From Brumimicrobium sp041655765 (GTDB taxonomy: Bacteria; Bacteroidota; Bacteroidia; Flavobacteriales_D; Crocinitomicaceae), in contig JBBAEU010000005.1 of NCBI GenBank assembly GCA_041655765.1, positions 1 through 64,000 of the forward strand: DNA of 64,000 nt. Reading direction: 5' to 3'. A model generated the notes under the pieces. It had not been told where the DNA came from, searched no databases, and saw only the letters and a list, made by a program, of their open reading frames with translations. This document shows positions 1 through 7,214 of this stretch, in pieces. The position numbers were made by a program, and so were the translations under genes. Positions within the stretch are counted from its first letter, which is position 1. Each line of letters opens with the position of its first letter.

Positions 1-2
1 AA

Positions 3-2963
3 TCAAGTAATCATTCTGAAGTTGAATCTCTTAGCAAAAAGATAACCGCGTTGGAGAACATTGAAAATCAACTTAGCCGTGAAATCAATACATTGATAAA
101 TGAAATTGAAGCGGAAAGTATTGTACAAACAAATCAGAATCAAAATCAAGTTGAGTCGTTTAATTTGTCAACTGAAGAATTGCTGACTGAAATTGATGGG
201 GAATATTTAAAAGACATTCAAAACTTAGAGACCCAATTAAAAGATGGCACCATTGAGGAAGAAGAAATTTTACAACGAAAGCAAACATTTTTAATTAAAA
301 TTGGCGATTTAGAATCAGAGATTGCTGACTTGCGAAGTACAACAATAGATATTGGAGAAATAGAGTTCTTAGACAATAAATCAGTTGTTTTAAATGATTT
401 AAAAACAAAAATTATTTCAGAAATTGAAGTGTTAGAAAGAGAAATCACAGCCAAGCAACTTGCACAAAACGAAAATAACAACGATTTAGACCATAAAGAT
501 GATTTCGTTAAACATATTCCAACCAATCAATTATCAGATATTGCTCCTATTTATGAAGATCGAGATGATATTCTAAGGCAAATTGAGGAAAATCCGTCTC
601 TTGCAAAGGATAAAAGAACACAAAACAAATTAAAAGATGCAGAAAATCGTTTGTTTCAAGAGAAAGATAAGATCATAAATCACGAATTACAAAATATCGA
701 TAGTTCAAGCAGCATCGAATTTATTTCAGTTCAACAAATACAAATTGAAAATGAAAAGTTGATTGAGCAATATCAAAACGAAAAGGATTTTGAAAAACGT
801 GCTAATTTAGCTCAAAAAATCCACCAGAAACAAAATGAACTTATCCAAAATATTGCTTATGAAAAACAATTGATAAATCTAACTCAGTCTATCGATAAGA
901 TAATAGAAGAAAACAATTTAAGCAATACAAAATCCAACGATGTTTTGCTTTCCAAAACAGATATTATCAATGAACAAATTGAAATTGAAAGACGGCTTTT
1001 AGATATAAATTCACAACTAAATCAGTTAAGATCTGAACTAAGCTCTGAAAAAAAATCTGAAAGGATAAAAATAGAAGATAAAATTTCTGTTTTAGAAAAA
1101 ATTAAGAAACAGCTAGAAGATAAAAGTATTCAAAATCAAGAATACCTCTCTTTAGAGAGTCAAAAAGAAACGAAAAATAAGAACTTAGGTATTTCAGAAG
1201 ATGCGATTCAGAATGAATTAACTTATCAGGAAGAAGTTGAAATTGCAAAAAGTGAAGAATACCATAAATTATTTTCGCAAATCAATCGTTTAAAAGAATT
1301 GCAGTATGAGCGCAAAGTAAAACAAGAAACTTTAGAAGCTACAAAGAATGAAATTCAACAACTCATGCCTTTGTTTGATAATAAAGAAGCGAATCCGGAG
1401 AATGAGGAAATGCTCGGGAATTATGTAGATCGAGTTAACAGAATTTCCATAGAAATTGGTGATTTAGAAATAGAAATCGAGCAATTACAAGCTGAAATAC
1501 GTAAGCAAAACAATCAAATTTCCCAAAAGGAGAAAACGGAAAATCTACTTGCAAGAGATGTAGCACCAATTAAAGAAATTCCAATGCTTCCAGTTGTAGC
1601 ATCAGGACTAATCACAAATAATTCTCAAATAAGTACTTATTCAGCATCCAATCCAATTCCTGAAATTGAGGACAATATAAAAGGATTGTTTTTTCGTGTT
1701 CAAATAGGTGCATTTGGCTATAACGTTCCTGAAAATACATTTTCGGAGTTCCATCCTATCGCAAAGGAGCCAGTTCGACCAGGATTAATTCGTTATGTTG
1801 CCGGATTATTTGGTAGTGAAGAATCTGCCAGAACAGCAAGAGATCAGATTCGTTCGCTTGGTTATGATGATGCATTTTTGGTAGCATATTGCGATGGAGA
1901 AAGGATTCCTATTTACAGAGCAAGAGAGTTAATCAGAACAGGTGCTTGCGTTCCAGGAATCATTGACCATGAACAGCCAATTATCAGCAGTGATGAAATT
2001 GTTGAAAAAGGAATGGTTTTAGAAGAACAATTGGATGAATTTGCCTATAATAAAGGTCCAAATGCAGCAAAAGCTGATGCCGCAGAAGCCAAAATGGGTT
2101 TATACTTCACAGTTCAAGTTGGCGTTTACAATCATCCAGTTAGTTCGGCTCAATTGTACAATATTTCTCCACTTATCACCAAGCGTTTGCCAAATGGACA
2201 AATTCGTTATTCTTCTGGTATTTACAATTCAGTTAAAGAGGCTGTTCCTCATCGAACTGAAGCGCGTCAGAAAGGAATCACCGATGCATTTATTACAGCT
2301 TATTTCCAAGGTAAAAGAATTACGATCGCTGAGGCAGAACAGATTTTAGCAGAAAAAGGTAATGATATTTTAGAACTAAATAGTCCTACAATTACACGAG
2401 GAAATAAAATCATTAACAAAGAAACACCATCCTCTTTAGAAGAAGTAAAAGATCCATTTATGGAAGACAAACCAACACAATATATGCTTGTTTCAAATAG
2501 AGAATATTATTCATATCCTTCGCAAGAGTTAAATCTTTTTAATCAAAGTGGCGATTTGTACTATTATGATTCTATCAGTAAGAGAATTAAAGGATTTATC
2601 ACAGATGAAAAACCAACGATTTTTAAACAACTTGAATCTGACTTTAGAATTGAAGAAGTTTACCAAAATATTTATCCAGTTAAAGACAAAAACTCTATTC
2701 AGAAAGAAGAAGCTCTGCAAGATAGTGAGGATGAACACTTTGAATTAACGGCAACGATTGAGATTTCACAGCTTCACTCTGATTTGATGGATGCTATTTT
2801 AACCATTCCTGGTTCTAAAAAACTAACAAAAGATGGAGATAAAATAATTCTTTCATTGTATTTATTTGAATCTTCAGATGCTCAAAAAATCATCAATTCA
2901 TCTGCTGGATTACTTGAAAAACTTGGTGCAAGGGACATAAATATTTTAACCAAATCATTGTAA
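3..2963 (+). CDS. Coiled-coil protein with two SPOR-like repeats (5' end outside window)
   Basis: The reading frame is open from the first bases of the window, so the TTG at 51 is not a convincing start and the gene is truncated by the window edge. Most of the visible N-terminal half (to about nt 1560) is Glu/Lys/Gln/Asn-rich heptad-like sequence predicted to form long coiled coils. Two related modules follow, at about nt 1684-1920 and 2098-2340, each beginning with FFRVQIGAF or YFTVQVGVY and ending with a segment of the type DAF(L/I)xAYxxGxRI. They look like degenerate SPOR-type (peptidoglycan-interaction) domains, and the same module closes the amidase at 17116-18258. The last 200 residues are not recognised. 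In this phylum such proteins often follow tandem TPR/WD40 envelope modules, which would lie upstream. The HDAC-family gene follows with no gap. Function is inferred as envelope-associated scaffolding. Confidence 0.7.
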   Translation, partial: SSNHSEVESLSKKITALENIENQLSREINTLINEIEAESIVQTNQNQNQVESFNLSTEELLTEIDGEYLKDIQNLETQLKDGTIEEEEILQRKQTFLIKIGDLESEIADLRSTTIDIGEIEFLDNKSVVLNDLKTKIISEIEVLEREITAKQLAQNENNNDLDHKDDFVKHIPTNQLSDIAPIYEDRDDILRQIEENPSLAKDKRTQNKLKDAENRLFQEKDKIINHELQNIDSSSSIEFISVQQIQIENEKLIEQYQNEKDFEKRANLAQKIHQKQNELIQNIAYEKQLINLTQSIDKIIEENNLSNTKSNDVLLSKTDIINEQIEIERRLLDINSQLNQLRSELSSEKKSERIKIEDKISVLEKIKKQLEDKSIQNQEYLSLESQKETKNKNLGISEDAIQNELTYQEEVEIAKSEEYHKLFSQINRLKELQYERKVKQETLEATKNEIQQLMPLFDNKEANPENEEMLGNYVDRVNRISIEIGDLEIEIEQLQAEIRKQNNQISQKEKTENLLARDVAPIKEIPMLPVVASGLITNNSQISTYSASNPIPEIEDNIKGLFFRVQIGAFGYNVPENTFSEFHPIAKEPVRPGLIRYVAGLFGSEESARTARDQIRSLGYDDAFLVAYCDGERIPIYRARELIRTGACVPGIIDHEQPIISSDEIVEKGMVLEEQLDEFAYNKGPNAAKADAAEAKMGLYFTVQVGVYNHPVSSAQLYNISPLITKRLPNGQIRYSSGIYNSVKEAVPHRTEARQKGITDAFITAYFQGKRITIAEAEQILAEKGNDILELNSPTITRGNKIINKETPSSLEEVKDPFMEDKPTQYMLVSNREYYSYPSQELNLFNQSGDLYYYDSISKRIKGFITDEKPTIFKQLESDFRIEEVYQNIYPVKDKNSIQKEEALQDSEDEHFELTATIEISQLHSDLMDAILTIPGSKKLTKDGDKIILSLYLFESSDAQKIINSSAGLLEKLGARDINILTKSL

Positions 2964-3866
2964 ATGTTGAAGATCGCCTTCGATAAAAAATTTGTCCAAC
3001 CTTTACCTAAAGGTCACCGTTTTCCCATGGAAAAGTATGATTTATTACCCAAGCAATTATTACATGAAGGAACGGTTGACGAAATGGCATTTTTTAGTCC
3101 AAACCCAATAGATAAAAGTATCGTTTTAAAGGTACATGACCAAAAATATATTGAAGACTATTACGGATTAAAAATCAGTCCCAAAGATCAAAGAAAAACA
3201 GGTTTTGAGCATAATACAGATTTAATTTTAAGGGAGCAGGTTATTATGGAAGGTACGAGAAGATGTGCCGAATTTGCTTTAAAACATGGTGTTTCTATGA
3301 ATATTTCTGGCGGTACACACCATGCTTTCTCTAATCGAGGAGAAGGATTTTGTATGCTTAATGACAACGCAATCGCTGCGCAATGGTTGTTAGATAATAT
3401 GAAAGCAACAAAAATATTGGTTATCGACCTTGATGTTCACCAAGGAAATGGAACCGCCGAAATTTTTCAAGACGAACCTCGTGTTTTTACTTTTAGCATG
3501 CACGGAGAAAATAATTATCCTTTAAAAAAAGAAAAATCAGACTTAGATATAGGATTGCTCGATGGAACAGAAGATTCTTCATATATTTATAAGTTAGAAG
3601 AATCATTAAACAATATTCTAACGAACTTTATGCCCGATTTTATATTTTATCAATCTGGCGTAGATATAATAGAAACCGACAAGTTAGGACGTTTAAATGT
3701 TTCCATTCAAGGATGTAAGCGACGTGACGAAATAGTATTTCAGACAGCTAAATCTCTTCATGTTCCTATTGTAGTAAGTATGGGAGGCGGCTATTCTGAA
3801 GAAATTAAATATATAATAGAAGCACATGCAAACACATTTAGAACAGCACAATCCATTTTCTTCTAA
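2964..3866 (+). CDS. Histone deacetylase / acetoin utilisation (AcuC) superfamily hydrolase
   Basis: This 300-residue protein is a zinc-dependent deacetylase-fold enzyme. It carries the family signatures in order: GGTHHAF with the catalytic His pair, DLDVHQGNGT with Asp/His metal ligands, YQSGVD with the third ligand, and a C-terminal MGGGYS loop. Length matches bacterial single-domain class IV/AcuC-like members. Such enzymes remove acyl groups from lysines or small amines; the substrate cannot be told from sequence. Its ATG directly follows the stop codon of the upstream coiled-coil gene, so the two are probably co-transcribed and translationally coupled. A lipoprotein gene starts 2 nt after its stop. 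Confidence 0.9.
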   Translation: MLKIAFDKKFVQPLPKGHRFPMEKYDLLPKQLLHEGTVDEMAFFSPNPIDKSIVLKVHDQKYIEDYYGLKISPKDQRKTGFEHNTDLILREQVIMEGTRRCAEFALKHGVSMNISGGTHHAFSNRGEGFCMLNDNAIAAQWLLDNMKATKILVIDLDVHQGNGTAEIFQDEPRVFTFSMHGENNYPLKKEKSDLDIGLLDGTEDSSYIYKLEESLNNILTNFMPDFIFYQSGVDIIETDKLGRLNVSIQGCKRRDEIVFQTAKSLHVPIVVSMGGGYSEEIKYIIEAHANTFRTAQSIFF

Positions 3867-3867
3867 A

Positions 3868-4332
3868 ATGAGAAAAAATATTATGCTTTTGCTTTTATCT
3901 TTCTTTGTGGTTAGTTGCTCCATAAACACAGAAAAGGAACAGCAATTACAAAAGGATTTGAGGAATTTTATTATAATCCGAAACGATGGTGATATCTTAT
4001 CGCTCATTAATTATTCACATCCAAAAATAGTCAGACATTATAAAAATCTTGGCGATTCAGTCTTGATTCATGAATTTAAAAACTTTTCAATTGAGTCGGT
4101 TGGATCTGACACACTTATTTATTGGAATAGAAGTAAAGTTACGGGGATAAAAGCCAAAGGCACAAACATTCAATCAAGAATTGAAATAGAACTTATTCAA
4201 AAGTCCAGAAAACTCGACAGTTCTGTTATTGTATATGGGTTTACCGATAAAGAATTATCCAATTGGTTATTTGCCTTAGAAAAAGATTATTTCACCATTA
4301 TTTCCCCTGAAATCAGACTATTTACGGATTAG
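3868..4332 (+). CDS. Small secreted lipoprotein, function unknown
   Basis: Starting from the ATG at 3868, just after the HDAC-family stop, the protein is 154 residues. It opens with MRKNIMLLLLSFFVVSC, a clean lipoprotein signal with lipobox VVSC. An upstream in-frame ATG at 3826 lies inside the HDAC gene and would spoil the signal peptide, so it is rejected. The mature part is mixed alpha/beta with no motif I recognise. It is the last gene of a probable three-gene operon, and its 3' end overlaps the convergent DUF4199 gene by 11 bp. Confidence 0.75.
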   Translation: MRKNIMLLLLSFFVVSCSINTEKEQQLQKDLRNFIIIRNDGDILSLINYSHPKIVRHYKNLGDSVLIHEFKNFSIESVGSDTLIYWNRSKVTGIKAKGTNIQSRIEIELIQKSRKLDSSVIVYGFTDKELSNWLFALEKDYFTIISPEIRLFTD

Positions 4333-4912
4333 GTTCTTTTTGGATATAATCTTTAAATAGAATCATTCGGAAGACCAACGTTACAAGAATCGAATAAGTA
4401 AAAGCCAAAATTATCAAGCCCAAAAGAGAAAAAATAAAAGTCGAATAAGGTGATAAGTTTTGTTCTAACTCACTCTTATTCTTCCTAATAATATCTTCAT
4501 TTTTCAATTCTTCAATATCGGGATTTTGTAGTTTTAGCGAATCAACATAAGATTCACGTTGCATGTTATCATAAAACATATCCGACATTTCATTGATTCG
4601 ATTTTCCGTAAATTCAGGGTTAATCGAATCATAGTAAAAATAGAGAAAAACCGAAACAATTACAGTATATAACACACCCGATTGAAGTGCATTTTTTACA
4701 TCAGTCAAAGCTGTTCCATTGGAGAGTCCCTCTTTTTTCTTTTGGAAATACAATCCCAACGCTATGGCGAGCAATAAAAATAATGTATTGATTAATCCTG
4801 TTATATGAATTGATTCTTGGAAAATTCCCAATTGCCAAAAAAGAAGTTTTAAAGCTATCCATACAGCAGCAAAAATCAACCCTATTTTTAAAGTTGGCTT
4901 CATCTTAACCAT
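4322..4912 (-). CDS. DUF4199 family membrane protein
   Basis: A 196-residue membrane protein with four likely transmembrane segments: two near the N-terminus, one after the polar stretch around residue 70, and one near residue 165. A charged loop of about 60 residues follows the third. This is the DUF4199 architecture common in Bacteroidota, with no established function. The start is ambiguous between ATG at 4912, which overlaps the rho stop codon by 8 nt, and ATG at 4903 (MKPTLKIG). Both imply coupling to rho. The 3' end overlaps the convergent lipoprotein gene by 11 bp with no visible terminator. Confidence 0.8.
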   Translation of the reverse strand: MVKMKPTLKIGLIFAAVWIALKLLFWQLGIFQESIHITGLINTLFLLLAIALGLYFQKKKEGLSNGTALTDVKNALQSGVLYTVIVSVFLYFYYDSINPEFTENRINEMSDMFYDNMQRESYVDSLKLQNPDIEELKNEDIIRKNKSELEQNLSPYSTFIFSLLGLIILAFTYSILVTLVFRMILFKDYIQKEPNP

Positions 4913-6461
4913 TCATAGAATCAAGAAACTCCTCGTTTGTTTTTGTATTATTCATGTGTTCTTTCATAAACTCCATTGCTTCTATAGGATTCATGTCTGC
5001 GATATATTTACGGAGTAACCAAACACGTTGAAGTGTATCTTTGTCCATTAATAAATCTTCTCTTCTCGTACCAGAAGAAAGAATATCGATTGCTGGATAG
5101 ATACGACGATTTGAAATTTTACGATCCAACTGAAGTTCCATATTACCTGTTCCTTTGAACTCTTCAAAAATCACCTCATCCATCTTAGAACCAGTTTCTG
5201 TAAGCGCCGTTGCGATGATAGAAAGTGAGCCGCCGTTTTCAATTTTACGAGCGGCACCAAAGAATCGTTTTGGTTTTTGTAAAGCATTTGCATCGACTCC
5301 ACCTGATAATACTTTACCAGACGCAGGTGCAACAGTATTGTATGCTCGTGCCAATCTTGTGATTGAATCTAACAAAATACAAACATCATGTCCACATTCA
5401 ACCATTCTTTTTGCTTTATCAAGAACAATGTTTGCGACTTTTACATGTTGAGATGCTGGCTCGTCGAATGTTGAGGCGATTACCTCAGCATTTACACTTC
5501 TTGCCATGTCTGTAACCTCTTCAGGACGTTCATCAATCAGTAATATGATTAAATAAACCTCCGGATGATTAGCAGAAATAGCATTTGCAACATCTTTTAA
5601 AAGTACAGTTTTACCCGTTTTTGGTTGTGCCACAATCATTCCTCTTTGACCCTTACCTATTGGAGCGAAAAGATCCATGATTCGAGTTGACGTTGTTTCT
5701 TTACTATGACCTGTGATTTTAAATTTCTCATCAGGGAATAAAGGTGTCAAATATTGAAAAGGAACCCTGTCTCTAATATATGAAGGGTCTCTTCCATTAA
5801 TTGACTCTACTCTAACGAGCGGAAAATATCGTTCACCCTCACGTGGTGGTCGGATAGTACCAAAAACAGTATCTCCAGTTTTTAGTCCAAAGAGTTTAAT
5901 TTGGCTATGACTCACATAGATATCGTCTGGAGAAGGAAGATAGTTATAATCTGATGAGCGCAAAAATCCATATCCGTCAGGCATAATTTCAAGTACACCT
6001 TCTGCAGAAATAATTCCTGAAAGGTCATATCTCTTTTCTTTTACTGGACTTTTTCCTTTGTTATTATTTGATTCTTTTTGGTTTGAATTTTTATGGTTAG
6101 AATGAGCGTTTCGGTTATCATTTCCGTTGTTATCATTTTTTGCTTTTACGAAACCTTTGGAATTGTCTTTACCTACTGATTCTTTTTTAACTTCTTTAGG
6201 TTTTGATTTAGTTTCTGAAAACAAGTCAGGTGATTTTTCGTCTTGTTGTTCAGATGGCTTTTGGGTTACTTCTACCCTTTTTCTTGGCCTCCGCTGTTTT
6301 TCGTCTGGTTCAATTGAAAAAGGTGTTGATGAACCATTACTATTTAAAATAGCTTCAATCAAGTCTACTTTTTTAAGTGATTCAACCTTTTTTAGACCTT
6401 TTTCTTTCGCAACAACGCGTAGTTCTGCAAGTTTCTTGCTAGTTAATTCTTCTTTTGTCAT
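4905..6461 (-). CDS. rho: Transcription termination factor Rho
   Basis: Rho is the hexameric RNA-dependent ATPase and helicase that ends transcription at unstructured C-rich RNAs. Residues 1-40 form the Rho_N (SAP-like) domain. Residues about 45-145 are a low-complexity, Lys/Asn/Glu-rich linker absent from E. coli Rho and typical of Bacteroidota. The cold-shock RNA-binding domain spans about 147-225 (GVLEIMPDGYGFLRS). The ATPase follows with Walker A AQPKTGKT at 278-285 and IILLIDERPEEVTD. The C-terminal R-loop region (SGTRREDLL) is intact. At 518 residues it is about 100 longer than E. coli Rho, all in the linker. A -7 octamer lies 91 nt upstream. Confidence 0.97.
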   Translation of the reverse strand: MTKEELTSKKLAELRVVAKEKGLKKVESLKKVDLIEAILNSNGSSTPFSIEPDEKQRRPRKRVEVTQKPSEQQDEKSPDLFSETKSKPKEVKKESVGKDNSKGFVKAKNDNNGNDNRNAHSNHKNSNQKESNNNKGKSPVKEKRYDLSGIISAEGVLEIMPDGYGFLRSSDYNYLPSPDDIYVSHSQIKLFGLKTGDTVFGTIRPPREGERYFPLVRVESINGRDPSYIRDRVPFQYLTPLFPDEKFKITGHSKETTSTRIMDLFAPIGKGQRGMIVAQPKTGKTVLLKDVANAISANHPEVYLIILLIDERPEEVTDMARSVNAEVIASTFDEPASQHVKVANIVLDKAKRMVECGHDVCILLDSITRLARAYNTVAPASGKVLSGGVDANALQKPKRFFGAARKIENGGSLSIIATALTETGSKMDEVIFEEFKGTGNMELQLDRKISNRRIYPAIDILSSGTRREDLLMDKDTLQRVWLLRKYIADMNPIEAMEFMKEHMNNTKTNEEFLDSMNG

Positions 6462-6551
6462 AGATTAATATGAATGGTAAATAATATTTTTAAGAATAAA
6501 TTTTTTGTTTATCGAATGTTTCGTATTTGTTATTGATTTAGAGGCACACCT

Positions 6552-6559
6552 CAAATATA
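6552..6559 (-). promoter_or_regulatory. Predicted -7 element for rho
   Basis: On the minus strand this reads TATATTTG, an exact match to the Bacteroidota consensus TAnnTTTG. Transcription would begin about 4 nt downstream, leaving a leader of roughly 85 nt before the rho ATG. No clear -33 element is visible. Confidence 0.5.
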
Positions 6560-6601
6560 AACATTTTTTTTCTAATACTACGATTTTTGAAATTAAGTTT
6601 T

Positions 6602-6644
6602 ATTGAAAAAAAATAAAAACCGCGATATAGAACCACGGTTTTTT
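6602..6644 (-). terminator. Rho-independent terminator of the tRNA-Gly/tRNA-Leu transcript
   Basis: Read on the minus strand, AAAACCGTG pairs with CGCGGTTTT (one G-U pair) around a 9-nt loop. A T-rich tract follows directly. It begins a few bases after the tRNA-Leu 3' end. Confidence 0.7.
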
Positions 6645-6649
6645 CTTTG

Positions 6650-6733
6650 TACTCGGGACGGGACTTGAACCCGTACGAACTAATGTTCATTGGATTTTAA
6701 GTCCAACGTGTCTACCAATTCCACCACCCGAGC
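6650..6733 (-). tRNA. tRNA-Leu (anticodon TAA)
   Basis: An 84-nt class II tRNA with a long variable arm. The acceptor stem is GCTCGGG/CCCGAGT (first pair G-T), the anticodon stem-loop is TTGGA-CTTAAAA-TCCAA with anticodon TAA, and the T-loop is TTCAAGT. The discriminator base is A, and the 3' CCA is not encoded. It lies 10 nt downstream of tRNA-Gly and is probably co-transcribed with it. Confidence 0.96.
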
Positions 6734-6743
6734 GGATTTTTTG

Positions 6744-6816
6744 AGCGGGAGACGGGATTCGAACCCGCGACCCCAACCTTGGCAAGGTTGTGCTCTACCA
6801 ACTGAGCTACTCTCGC
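6744..6816 (-). tRNA. tRNA-Gly (anticodon GCC)
   Basis: A 73-nt tRNA with D stem GCTC/GAGC, anticodon stem-loop CAACC-TTGCCAA-GGTTG (anticodon GCC) and T-loop TTCGAAT. The acceptor stem is GCGAGAG against CTCCCGC, which gives an A-C mismatch at pair 4-69; all other arms pair well. CCA is not encoded. The first base of the T stem pairs as G-T. Confidence 0.96.
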
Positions 6817-6906
6817 AGGGAGTAAAGCGAAAGAGATCTCAATTTCTCATTTTGCTTATTTTGCTATTTCAATTTCTTTAAAAGAATCGTTTTTCTTTAG
6901 CGGGGA

Positions 6907-6914
6907 CAAATATA
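6907..6914 (-). promoter_or_regulatory. Predicted -7 element for the tRNA-Gly/tRNA-Leu operon
   Basis: The minus strand reads TATATTTG, an exact TAnnTTTG match about 90 nt upstream of the tRNA-Gly 5' end. It is the only exact octamer I saw on that strand in this interval. Confidence 0.45.
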
Positions 6915-7214
6915 ATAGTATTTTAAATATATCGAAAGAAATAAGTAATTTTTTGTAGATAATTGTGGAAAAATGGCTGAATGGCTCTTTGAGTGATATT
7001 GCTAAGTATTTGGTTTTAGAAATGACCCTGATTTTTTTGAAAATAGTACCCTTGGGCTTCGTCCTTTTGTTATTTCTTCTATTGTCATAGCATTAATATT
7101 TAGTGTAAATATAAAACCCAACTGTGACAAAGTATGGCATTAAGAAATTATAAATTAATCCAAGAGCTTATAACAATTTCATTATTCTTACGATCAGCAA
7201 TAACTGAAATCCCT
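6915..7214. other. Intergenic stretch without recognised features
   Basis: About 300 nt of AT-rich sequence between the tRNA promoter and the stop codon of the YfhO-family gene. No open frame of useful length, tRNA, repeat or convincing hairpin was seen. It presumably holds the 3' untranslated region of the YfhO-family gene. Confidence 0.4.

Noticed and set aside
3826..3867. Longer start for the small lipoprotein
   Set aside because: It lies within the HDAC-family gene and would destroy the lipoprotein signal.
6690..6881. Plus-strand ORF over the tRNA genes
   Set aside because: It overlaps both tRNA genes in antisense and has no start context; the tRNA folds explain the sequence.
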